64,000 nt of DNA from Bolinopsis microptera (taxonomy: Eukaryota; Ctenophora; Tentaculata; Lobata; Bolinopsidae), in the NCBI RefSeq assembly GCF_026151205.1, contig NC_087076.1:2751902-2815901 (forward strand), written 5' to 3'. Each line of letters begins with the position of its first letter. The first letter of the stretch is position 1. Positions 40,848 to 50,984 of the stretch are shown here, one piece after another. The notes beneath the pieces were generated by a model. That model was given only the letters and a program-made list of their open reading frames with translations. It ran no database searches and was not told the DNA's origin. Position numbers and translations under genes: made by a program.

Positions 40848-41808
40848 CCGAATGGCTTGTAAAAGTTAAAACGCTGAAATGCAGGAACGGGGTAGTTTGA
40901 TTTTTTAAAAAGGTTTCCATAAAGCTAGAAATCACTGATGCTTTAAGCATGGACTATTTCATGCACGAAAACCCATTTGATGAAGATGATATGTGATATT
41001 AGACACTGATCATGTACACATATTTTAACATTCTCACTGCTTAACGTCTGTTTTTCTTACTTACTGTATAAAAATGTATTTTAAAATCATTTGCTGAAAT
41101 AAAAAAAAACGTCAAAAAATTTAATGTCCGTTCAAATAAGGTCCAATAAGGTAATTATAACTGACTGATCAGTGAATTAGCAAAGGGTCCACGATGTAGC
41201 TGAACCATAAAATCAAATATTTTACCTTCACACGTAACTTTTGAGCCCAATTACCTCCCCTGCCGTCATTTTGACATGCAGCCGACAACCCATATTGGTT
41301 AAACGTTTCCGTGGCATTGGATGCAGTAAAACATTCTGTGTTGTATTGGACTGCGAAGACAGAGAAGCCTTGTTCCTTGGCGAAGTTGTAGCAGTCTTCA
41401 ATCGGTGTATTTGAGTTGAATCTGATGCCTCCAGCTATTGCTCTGGTAGGAGCGTCAGTCCAGCAGCCCAGACTCTGAGGACTGCATTCACCTTCAGGAG
41501 TTGGTTTCTCTGATGGATTTGATTATAGTTACAAGTTTCAATGAGAGCTTTAATTTGATATAATAATCTACAGAGTAACTGCACTTCTATCATCACAGTG
41601 CTGGCAAGCATGACCGTGCCTCTTATATTCACTATACTATTTACCCTCTTCACTAATATACCCCCTTTACTATTATACCCTCTTAATTGTTTTTCAGGCA
41701 ATTAGTTTTTCGTCAAGTAGTTCAGCAGACATATTTTAAGTTCAAAACATTCTAATTCAATGTCAAAGATGACAGGAATAAGAAATAATTCTGTGGAGAT
41801 TTTTAAGA

Positions 41809-42345
41809 ATTTTGGGGGGGGGGGGGGGGGGCCAACCATATTAAAGTATATTAAAGTATATCCCCGGGTCAAAATCGGAAAAAATCCTACATTTTAATAT
41901 ACTTTAATATACCTACAATTAGTAGATTAGAAGATAAGCCATTTGCTAGTCCCCTGAACTCATACTTCATATATTTTGGCTCATAAATTGGTCAAGTATC
42001 AATATCTTTGAACAAGACTTACTTTACATGAAAGGTAAATCTAATCCATACATTAAATAAAACAAAATTTTTCACATAATTTTTTATAATGTAGGGATAG
42101 ACACTCCCCATATTAAAGTATATTAAAGTATATCCCGGGTCAAAATTGGAAAAAAAACCTACATTTTAATATACTTTAATATGGTTCAAAATTTTAATGG
42201 AGAAAATGTAGGTATATTAAAGTATATTAAAGTATATTAAAGTATATTAAAGTATATTAAAGTATATCCCCGGGTCAAAATTGGAAAAAATCCTACATTT
42301 TAATATACTTTAATATGGTTGCCCCCCCCCCCCCCCCCCAATTTT
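41809..42345. repeat. Poly-G / poly-C capped foldback element
   Basis: Left: AATTTT, then an 18-base G-run (41,814-41,831), then CCAACCATATTAAAGTATAT. Right: the inverse, ending in an 18-base C-run (42,322-42,339) and AATTTT. The interior consists of 'tattaaagta' decamers in both orientations. It has no coding potential and lies in the large intron of the WSC-like gene. Confidence 0.85.
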
Positions 42346-42696
42346 ACATAAAATACGCCCCAGCACTGTTATACGAAATTCGGTAAAAAACCCAAAATCG
42401 CCATATTCAGGTGCCTTAAAAACCATGTTAAAATTGACTTAGAGATCTGAAACTTTGCAGGGCATCTAGACGTTGACCAAATCGACAACAAAAAGTTTCA
42501 AGTTTCAGGAGCATTGGAAAGTGGGTTTTCTAGAACCCCTGTTTTACGACAGATTGCCGTGTATATATATAATATTCAGGGATAGACGCTTTGTCAGTCA
42601 TTGTAGCCTGTATTTAATTGTAGATTCAAAAGTATAAAAGATACAGCCATTTCCGACCACAGGTCTTAAAGATAATTGCTAAAATGTTTATTTTTA

Positions 42697-43037
42697 ATGG
42701 ACATTAATTGAACGCTGGAGGCCCTAACAGTCATCTTAATGTCCATTCAAATAAAGTCTGTTCATTTAAGGTCCGTTGAATTTTTTTCCAAAATGTTTCC
42801 ACTTCGAACTTTTTGTCCAGAATATGACAACTATGAGAACTTTATTGTGCCGTAAGTTAACGACGGAAAGGTTCTCCTTGGTTTGCCAGAAGCACAGAAA
42901 ACTCTACAAGTATATGATGTTTTCAAGGGTCACTTGGCGGAAAAAGTCAACGAAATTATGGCACTTAACAACATAGTTCATGAGCTAGTCCCCGCCAACA
43001 TGACAAACTTGTTCCAGCCTCTCGATATTACGGTAAA
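42697..43037 (+). pseudogene. Pogo/Tigger-like transposon, copy 2, left half with transposase fragment
   Basis: The left part begins GGACATTAATTGAACGCTGG, lacking the outer repeat seen in copy 1. The plus-strand frame near 42,900-43,035 reads YDVFKGHLAEKVNEIMALNN and then VPANMTNLFQPLDITVN. That is the C-terminal part of a DDE_1 (pogo/Tigger/jerky) transposase catalytic domain (DVFKGH, LVPANMTNLFQPLD). The frame is cut at 43,037 by the 6.3-kb insertion and resumes at 49,355. Confidence 0.8.
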
Positions 43038-43420
43038 CCCAGTGACATAAAGTGAGGAATCTAAGAATCTAATTCCTAGCCATATTAATTTCCATAGCCA
43101 CGCCGACTAATTTTTGTCAACAAAATTATTAAATCAACTTTAAAATAGTCGCGGTTGTTACACACTGTAACGCCGCGCACTGTACTTTAATTCTATATTT
43201 ATCCGAGAAGATGTTCGAATCGAGCGCAAATGCCAGATTCCTGCAGATTCCTAGTTCTTGCGCTTAACTTGCGCGTTACCAAATAATCCAAGATATTCCT
43301 GTCAGGATCCAAGATTTTCCTACTACCAGTATGGTAGTATGGACTGTTTGGTAGTATGGTAGTATGGTAGTTGCAGGAACGCGCGAAGACGTATATGTAA
43401 ATATTACAAAAGCGTACATG

Positions 43421-43455
43421 GAATCGTAGCCTAGTTGGTTCATCCGTCGGTACAA
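43421..43455 (+). other. tRNA-like A-box half, 5' of the AlkB-LINE
   Basis: TAGCCTAGTTGG (43,427-43,438) matches the pol III A box, followed by 'ttcatccgtcggtacaatgt', which resembles a tRNA D-arm/anticodon region. The B-box half lies 5.6 kb away at 49,103-49,125. This fits a tRNA-derived SINE or tRNA pseudogene split by the LINE. Confidence 0.5.
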
Positions 43456-43507
43456 TGTTCTTATCTCTGAACATGAATCAGAAACTCAAAACTGTGAAGT
43501 TAGCAGT

Positions 43508-45038
43508 GTGACTGAACTTAATAGCAACCCATCTCTTGTGAATTCTTCTGATGTTAACAAACAATCTTCAACCAGTGTTAACGTTGTGGGTAAGTCCATC
43601 AATCCATATCATGATTTGAGTCGAGGTGTATTCAGGTTTGTTGATACTCTCAAGTTGGATATGGAAACACAATACACACAAACGTTTAACAATAGGGCTG
43701 TAGCATACTATGGGGATTTCCCATATGCCTACAATGGAGGCTTCCATAACACGAGGCCGTTAAATGACAATCCCTTATTAAAGTCTATTTTAGAACGTTT
43801 ACGCTCACAGTTCCCAAGTCTGATATTTAACAGCGCCATGATCACTAAGTATGAAAATGGCAAGCAAGGAATACCATTCCATTCAGATGATGAGAGGTCC
43901 ATATCACCAGGCTCCATGATTTCCACCATATCGTTAGGAGCAACAAGAGTCCTCAGTTTTAGGTCTAAAAGCAAAGTCCACGTTGCCAATCTTACTCTCT
44001 CCCATGGCGACATAATGATTATGACCAGAAAATCTCAGGACAGCTTTGAACACAGCCTTATTCAGGACCATACTGATGACATGAGAATTAGCATTACTCT
44101 GCGCCAGATTGATGGCAGTGCAACCTTGTCTGCTCCACCCGATACCTCAAGTAAGCCTTTCGTTACTGTAGGAGAAACTGAACCCTCAATCAAAGGGAAA
44201 TCATCACCCAACAAAATCACTCATAAGAGCACCGTATCCCCTGCTTCAGTCAAAAGCAAATCCCTTGCTGTGTATGTTAGCTCAAGCCAGGGACAAAAGG
44301 ATTTCGCGGCATGTACGAAATCGCGAAATTTCCCATTCTCCGCGACAAATTTTATGTATAGTTTAATGTATAGCCTGTTAAATTTTGCGGTATCGCGAAA
44401 TTTGGCCAAAATAATCGCGAAATCCTTTTGTCCCTGGCTCAAGCATGTTCTCCAAGTTAGATGCTACAAAACTATCCTCTGCTCATCAAGAAGCACATGT
44501 ATTTCACTATCCTGGTGGCATTGCAAACGGTATCAATGAACGCTTCCACTCAGATGAAAGAAAGAGGTCAATTGATGCAAATAATGTGAAGACCATCGTA
44601 CTCATGTGTGGAACTAATGATGTGGACTTAATCCTAGAGAGTCCTCGACACATGAGGAATAGATTATTGTCACCCGATGAGTTCACAGGAAAAGCAAAGG
44701 CCCTTGATAACACCAATCGCTCTATTGATAATCTGATCCAGTCACTTCACTCGTGGGCTCCAGCTGCAAAAATTAAGATCATAAACATTTTACCAAGAGA
44801 AAGTTTTGCTAGAAATAAAGTGATAAATGACATCAATATCTTTTTATCTAAGATTCCTTCCAAATACTCGTTTGTTAGCTTTATACCCACAGAGATGAAT
44901 CGATTTTTGTTTAGTGATAGATCTGGATTTAGGAAATCATCTTGTTTTAATAGTAGATTTGGGGAAGACAATGTGCATCTAAACAGCGATGGTATCTTTA
45001 AACTAGCAAAGCACATCAAGTACCATGCTCACCATTGA
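43508..45038 (+). pseudogene. LINE ORF1: AlkB-like 2OG-Fe(II) dioxygenase plus SGNH esterase
   Basis: The start ATG-equivalent frame is MTELNSNPSLV (43,508 is GTG in sequence; the true start may lie upstream). The AlkB-like domain spans residues of about 60-200: HxD in PFHSDDERS (about residue 123), the distal His in FEHSL (about 181), then RISITLRQ with the 2OG-binding Arg. After a Ser/Pro-rich linker, the SGNH part has VLMCGTNDVD (GTND block) and DNVHLNSDG (Asp-x-x-His block). A 151-bp MITE at 44,287-44,437 breaks the frame; the sequence either side of it is otherwise continuous to the stop at 45,036-45,038. Esterase ORF1 proteins are known in CR1-like LINEs. The AlkB domain is unusual; a role in repairing alkylated nucleic acid is inferred only from the fold. 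Confidence 0.8.
44287..44437. mobile_element. MITE inserted in the AlkB-LINE ORF1 (duplication CTCAAG)
   Basis: CTCAAG at 44,281-44,286 and 44,438-44,443 flanks a 151-bp element with inverted ends CCAGGGACAAAAGGATTTCG and CGAAATCCTTTTGTCCCTGG. The flanking reading frame (VYVSS before, SMFSKLD after) is continuous without it. It is the youngest insertion in this stack. Confidence 0.92.
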
Positions 45039-45173
45039 AATCGACATGACATTTCCACCTGAATATTTATTTTGATTTCAAGTTTAAAACTTTTCTATTG
45101 AAAATATTTACAGGCGGATAATTTTCACCTGATTTTAGTTTAATCAGACACAACGACTAACACGTTCTGTGAA

Positions 45174-48100
45174 ATGACAAATATTCACAACTCAGCTGAC
45201 AAATTTCATAACCTTTGCATTGGTCACTGTAACATTCAAGGTGGTCTCCTAAATTTAGCTAAAAGTAATGAACTTACTCAACTCATTCGAGATCATAAGC
45301 TAGACATACTTTCCCTAAATGAGATGAATCTTAATGATACTATTGACACAGACACCATAAATATTCCTTCCTCCTTCAACATTATGCGATGCGACAGGCC
45401 AAACAGTTCTAGGGGTGGTTATGGCTTAATGATAAACAAAAAACTAGCTTACACAGAATTAGTTATGGATAGTAAGCTTGATAACATTGAAGCATTATGG
45501 GTGAAGCTTAAGAATAGCAAGATCAATGTTTGCTGCTTCTATCGCTCTGGAAATTATTGCAGTGTTGATAACTTTATTGAGTACATTCATTTTTGCATGA
45601 AAAAATTGAACGGGAAAAAGGTTATCTGGATTGGGGATATAAACATTGACCAGAATAATATCTCATCAACCCAGTACAAAAAATTAGATATGACCTTGAG
45701 ATGTTACAATCTAGTTCAAACCATTCAAGGGATAACTAGAGTTGCTAAACGTGGAGACAATTTTACCCAGACTACTATTGATGTAATATTCACTAACTGT
45801 TATGCAGATTTTGTTCAATCTTCTGTTCTTGATTCAAACGTATTGGGGATCATCAAGCTATTATGTGTGAGATAGATTGTAAAGTACCTATAGCTCCTAA
45901 ATTTGAAAAGGTTGAAATTAGAAATCATTGTAAACGTAATGTTAAACAATTCTTAGACTATCTAGATACCTGTTCTGATTACAGTCCACTATTGGAAAGT
46001 ACAGATGTTGAAGCTATCACTGCTGGCCTTTGTCATCATATTGAACAGGCATATGCAACCTTCTTCCCTTGCAAGACCATAGAAAGGCATGAAAAGTTCA
46101 TACATAAACCTTCTACTGAACTTTTAAATGCCATTAATCATACACATTTTCTTCTAAAGAAATTCCGTAAAAAGAAGGATAAGAGAGACAATGGAAATTG
46201 CAATAAATGTGGTATATGTAGCAAATGTATAAAGTGTAATGAGGCCTGGGATTGCTACAAGATTCAGAGAAATATTAGAAATAAATTAGCTAAAACCTGC
46301 AAAAAGGCTAATGTAATCGATGATCTACAAGTTAAAAGTGCCAAGAATGATCTTAAAGTGGTATGGAAAACTATCAAACTGGCATCAAATATGACCCCTG
46401 GTACAACTAATTGTCAAACTATCAATGAGAATGATCCTGAGCTATTTAACTTTCATTTTGCAAATGTTGGATCAAGATTACAAAATCAGGCCCCCAGTAT
46501 TGAAAGAGTTAGTTTTACTGATTTTTTACCTCCTAGAACTAACATCTCATTTGATAGATTCCAAGAAATAAATGAAACTGATATCCTAATGTATGTCGAA
46601 ACGCTCAAGAATGACAAGGCCTCATATGACGATGTGCCTCTATTTTTACTTAAGCAAGCTGTACCACACATAGTTGAGCCACTGACCCATATTGTCAATT
46701 TGAGCCTTAATACAGGTGTTGTACCAACCCTTTGTAAAAAATCTAGAGTAACTCCCATCCATAAGGCAGGAATGAAAGATGATCCTAATAATTACAGACC
46801 AATATCCATCCTTCCACTTGTAGGAAAACTTATAGAATACTTTGTCGGCAAGCAACTCACTGATTACATGGAAGAGAACAAACTTTTCATCCGGCATCAA
46901 TATGGCTTTCGGAAAAATCACTCCACAACTTATTTGATGTACGATCTGATGGACGAAATATATATGAGTAAATCTAAGTCTTATAAACCAGGAATCATCT
47001 TTCTTGATCTTAAGAAGGCCTTTGACACAGTGAATCATGAAATATTGCTTCAAAAATTGGCATATTATGGAATTGGTGGCATTGCTTTAACCTGGTTTAA
47101 GAACTTCTTATCTTGTAGATATCAATGCACTAGGATCAATGGCAAACTGAGCTCATTTTTAGAAGTTCTGAGTGGTGTACCACAAGGAAGCATCATTGGG
47201 CCTATATTATTTAGTATCTTCATAAATGACATCATTTATGCCTGTAACCTATCTAAGCCCTTTCTATTTGCAGATGATGGTGCACTATTCTTTGATCAAA
47301 CCTGCAGAAGCACATTTATAAACATGAAAATAGAACTTATGACAATCTTTAAATGGCTCAGTGTAAATAAATTATCACTCAATGAAAAGAAGACTGAATT
47401 CCTATTGTTTGATTCTGTTGATCAACATGATGAATTAACCATTGAATGTAATGAGGTAACTTTCACAATCAAGGAGTGCAAAGAGACAAAATATCTTGGC
47501 CTAATTCTAGATAGTAAATTAAACTTCAAAAGCCATGTAGATTATATTATTAAGAAGGTCATGAAGAGAATTGGTGCCATGTATAGAAGTAAAGCACTGC
47601 TACCCATTAAATATAGGAAAATGTTTGCCAATGCACTCATGTTGCCACAATTCGATTATTTAGACACGATCTATTGTAGAGCTGGCAAGACAAAACTTGC
47701 TGAACTTGACACTCTGTACAAAAAGGTAGCCAAAATAGCTCTCAACGTTCCACAAACAGAGAGCAGCCTTAATGTTTATAGAGACATGAAATGGTTACCA
47801 CTCCATCTTAGACGACAACTCCATCTGTCAAATTATATGTTTAGAATCATCCATGACAATTGTCCTACAAACTTTATGAACAAATTTAGTTACATATCAG
47901 GAGGTAGTAGGAGCGGCGAAAGCTGCAAACCTATATGTTAATAGATGCAACCTATATGTTAATAGATGCAACCTATATGTTAATAGATCAACATCACATA
48001 AAAACTTTCAATACTTGGGGGCAAAATGTTGGAATAATGTTCCAACAGATCTACGAAATCTGCCCGATGTTAAAAGCTTTAGTGATTCGTATAAGAAACA

Positions 48101-48191
48101 GCTACTCTCATCTATAACAACAGACCCTAATTATACCGTCGACAATTCATATGACAAATTTTACACTGCAATCATAGTCGACGATAACTAA
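45174..48191 (+). pseudogene. LINE ORF2: APE endonuclease and reverse transcriptase (frameshifted)
   Basis: The endonuclease part (45,174-45,875) has GHCNIQGG, LSLNEMN, WIGDINID and TTIDVIFTN. The expected Asp-His motif (GDHQAI) follows in another frame, so one G is missing in the G-run near 45,846. RT (45,863 onward) shows PNNYRPISILP, FLDLKKAFDTVNH, SGVPQGSIIGPILF and the catalytic FADD at about 47,266. An HCCx-like Cys cluster (CNKCGICSKCIKC) lies early in the RT part. The frame breaks again at 47,941, where a 21-base unit (gcaacctatatgttaatagat) is present three times, the first with one extra A. The original C-terminus continues as STSHKNFQYLGAKCWNNVPT to TAA at 48,189-48,191. Confidence 0.85.
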
Positions 48192-49102
48192 GTATCTTCT
48201 AATTCTTTTAAATCTGAGGCATATATAATTGATGTATCGAAAGAATTTTCCTTGTTTTACCACCTTACCATTTTGATTGATTTTGCACATGACTGACATG
48301 TTTTAACTGGAGAAAGGGTTCGCACAGTGGTAGTTTTATAAACCACTTTTAATTTAATGACCTATTATACCTAGTGGTAGTTTTATAGACCACATTTAAT
48401 TTATTTACTTATTATACTTAGTATTTATTTTTGGTGACTGTATCACCCAGTTTTAACATTTGATAATTGTACATTTTATTGACGACACATTGACTGAATG
48501 TTATTTTATATTCTAATTTATATTCTAGATATTTTACTTATTTTTCAACAGACGACAACTTCCTGTTTTTTCTTCTATATAAGTTACTCATATCTCTTTT
48601 ACAGACTTTTTTACAAGGACATTGACAGATGATACTCACATTAGGCATTCATTATTGCATCTAAATTATTTCACTTGCATTAGGTTTAGAAATTTATTCT
48701 CTGGTTAACAGATTTCAAATGTTTAATTAATTTGTAGTATGACAGTAAGGTATATAAGAAGTTATTTAATTTTGCCTGGGCTATTATATTGACTATTGAG
48801 GTTTAATGATGGTATGGAATTTGAATTCTATATAAATTTACACTCTGTGGTTGGGGCATTTTGCATAGTAAATATGGTTACTACTCCTATATATCATATT
48901 ATTTGATTGGTATTCGATTTCTGATTATTTCTCTAGGAATATGATTATTATATCTCAATTTGGCTTTAGGTAGGGTGCCCCGCTAAAAGAACTGGATTCT
49001 TCCAGGAAGCATCCCGTGCACAGACCTTGGTCTACATATATATTAAATTATTAACCATTCATTCTGTATGTGCACGAAAATTTATTTCAATCAATATTAG
49101 CA

Positions 49103-49125
49103 GATCGCGAGTTCGAGACCCGGAA
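49103..49125 (+). other. tRNA-like B-box half, 3' of the AlkB-LINE
   Basis: 'gatcgcgagttcgagacccgg' contains GTTCGAGACC, a good pol III B box. It completes the tRNA-like A-box half at 43,421-43,455 if the LINE is removed. Confidence 0.5.
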
Positions 49126-49354
49126 AGGAAATCTTTCACAATCTTTTGGCAATTATGAATAACTATACTAATGAATTAATAACTATACTAATGAATAACT
49201 AAACCTCTGTAATATAACTAGCAAAGTAAAATGAAATCGTTATCCGGCCGCGGAGCGGCCGAAAAATTTATGGTAGTCGTTTTAAAAATATATGGTAGCC
49301 GTTTTTTCTTTCCAGACTGGATTCCTAGTCCCTTTTTAAATTTTTGTCACTGGG

Positions 49355-49866
49355 ACGGTAAATCGTGTTGCCAAGGACATTTTCCGACGTTGTTATAGTT
49401 CATATTACTCAGGGGAGGTAATAGAACAGTGCTAGGAAAGCTCCACGTGATGTTAAGGTTTACCTAAAGTTGTCTAAGATAAAACCACTTTACGCTGAAT
49501 GGCTTGTAAAACACTGAAATGCAGGACCGGGATAGTTTGATAAAAAAGGTTTTCATAAAGCTAGAAATCACTGATGCTTTAAGCATGGACTATTTCTTGC
49601 ACGAAAACCCATTTGATGAAGATGATATGTGAAATTAGACACTGATCATGTACACATATTTTAACATTCTTACTGCTTAACGTCTGTTTTTCTTACTTAC
49701 TGTATAAAAATGGATTTAAAAATCATTTGCTGAAATAAAAAAACGTCAAAAAAATGAAAAAAATTCGGAATTTTGATGGTTTTGAATGCCTTCTAGCATT
49801 CATATTAATATCCGTTCATAATTATGTCCGTTAATTTAATGTCCGTCCAAATAAGGTCCGATAAGG
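49355..49866 (+). pseudogene. Pogo/Tigger-like transposon, copy 2, right half
   Basis: It resumes the transposase as RVAKDIFRR and decayed frames corresponding to 'ALSMDYFLHENPFDEDDM', followed by the right terminus ...CCAAATAAGGTCCGATAAGG and TA. It is closely similar to 40,528-41,151 of copy 1 but without the two tiny MITEs. The terminus abuts the exon at 49,889-50,090 of the WSC-like gene within about 20 bases. Confidence 0.75.
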
Positions 49867-50984
49867 TAACCAAAACGAAGACACTCACCTAGCTTACGTC
49901 CTTGGTAGCTCATTCCATAATTTCTAGTTCTACTGGGACATGGCGTGAACTGGTCCCCCTCGCAGCACAAACTGTTTCTCTATCACACTGCCGTCACACT
50001 TGGTACCCTGAGGAGTGTAGACGTTCTCCTTGTTTGATTTACAACAGTACTGTCCATGGTAGTAGACGTTGGGGAAAGACGCAGGACAATCTAAAAATAG
50101 TTGGCAAAAAATATATTCCATATTTATTACTATTTATCATCTCTATTTCTAAATTCTATGCAAGTTGACAAGGATATGTTCATAAGTTTTTAAAAAGTGC
50201 CAAATATTCACATATATCTGCCACTACTGTACAATAGGTTTATCATATCGATCGAAATCTCTTCACTCTTTGGGTTTCGTTTTGAGATATCTACCGTAAT
50301 TTGTAATTACATATTTAAATGAAGAAACAAACTATTAGCTAAGACAACTGTCGGGTGTGTCTAAATTAACATCTACTCAGGTAAATGTAATTAACATGGT
50401 TCAGTTTCAACTACATACCTTGAAGATCTTCCGTCTCCCCCTGAGCAGAGGTTGAGAAACTGAGAAATGCGTTTGCTTCTGTGTTTATCGCTGTTTTGGT
50501 TTCCAATGTCTGTAAGGAAGCCAATCTGGCCAACCAGAATATATAAAATATAAATCAAGATATAAACCATTATATGTTCAACGTATCTTTATCGGACAAA
50601 TTGATGCTGTTGCTACTCGACTGAAATCAAAAAGCCGAGCTATCATAAATGAATTGAAAAAATGTATTACTATTTATAAGTTATATCTCTATCTCTAACA
50701 TGTGACATGTAACAGTAACATCAGCAGTAGTAGTACTATTTTATTGTTAGCCCCCAGTCCTGAGTCCATACTTTACAATATGACATGTATATCTCACTAA
50801 AAGCTAAAATGTTCTTTATGCTCGATACAATACAATACAATAGTAGGCCTTTAAAGTAGTTTTTGTTGCTCTATTCACGCTTCCTCATTTAAATGCGAAG
50901 TTTACAATAATCTCAAATCTTTGCACCCATTTTCAACTCAATCGAAAAGTTTTTATTTCAATGAATCATATCGTAAATGTCTCC

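Larger units (their letters stand above)
39085..41151. mobile_element. Pogo/Tigger-like DNA transposon, copy 1, filled with nested insertions
   Basis: Terminal inverted repeats (TTATCGGACCTTATTTGGAC at the left; its diverged inverse at 41,121-41,151) are flanked by TA on both sides. Fragments of the DDE transposase survive on the plus strand: near 39,620-39,690 (GTCACTT, then NNIVHE-like) and 40,528-41,000, where decayed C-terminal frames correspond to copy 2. It is interrupted by at least five smaller elements (39,502-39,620; 39,703-40,528 with 39,727-39,841 inside it; 40,615-40,682; 40,785-40,847). It is a dead copy. Confidence 0.75.
43460..49095 (+). mobile_element. AlkB-SGNH LINE retrotransposon, nearly full-length
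   Basis: One LINE with two ORFs in order: ORF1 (AlkB-like plus SGNH esterase, 43,508-45,038) and ORF2 (APE endonuclease plus reverse transcriptase, 45,174-48,191), then about 900 bases of AT-rich 3' UTR. The esterase in ORF1 and the APE-RT ORF2 fit the CR1/L2/Jockey-like assemblage. Limits are approximate; they are placed between the two tRNA-like halves. This copy is inactive: a MITE interrupts ORF1, and ORF2 has one frameshift and a small tandem expansion. Confidence 0.8.
43038..49354. mobile_element. 6.3-kb TIR element (CCCAGTGACA ends, 8-bp duplication ACGGTAAA)
   Basis: ACGGTAAA lies at 43,030-43,037 and 49,355-49,362. Between them the sequence starts CCCAGTGACA and ends TGTCACTGGG. The two flanks join into the pogo-like transposase frame (LFQPLDITVN to RVAKDIFRR), and copy 1 at about 40,545 supplies the uninterrupted arrangement. 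The inserted DNA therefore has defined ends. It carries the AlkB-LINE but no recognisable DNA transposase. It is probably a short non-autonomous TIR element that later received the LINE. Confidence 0.8.
41226..50509 (-). pseudogene. Cys-rich / WSC-like secreted-protein gene, partial and frameshifted
   Basis: Three exons on the minus strand: 50509-50419, 50090-49889 and 41509-41226, with splices in phase 1 and phase 1. The peptide goes from TLETKTAINTEANAF to DCPASFPNVYYHGQYCCKSN, GTKCDGSVI, then (other frame) LCCEGDQFTPCPS and RNYGMSYQGRKL, then GCWTDAPTRAIAGG and DCYNFAKEQGFSVFAVQYNT, ending GRGGNWAQKLRVK at a good donor. The last exon resembles the WSC-type Cys domain (GCW, DCY, VFAVQ, CF, YG, GGNWA) common in extracellular proteins of cnidarians and sponges. 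The middle exon is 202 nt where 201 is needed: one extra base near 50,000-50,010 breaks the frame. No signal-peptide exon or final exon was found. The 8.4-kb intron is packed with transposons. Pseudogene or assembly indel cannot be told apart here. Confidence 0.55.
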
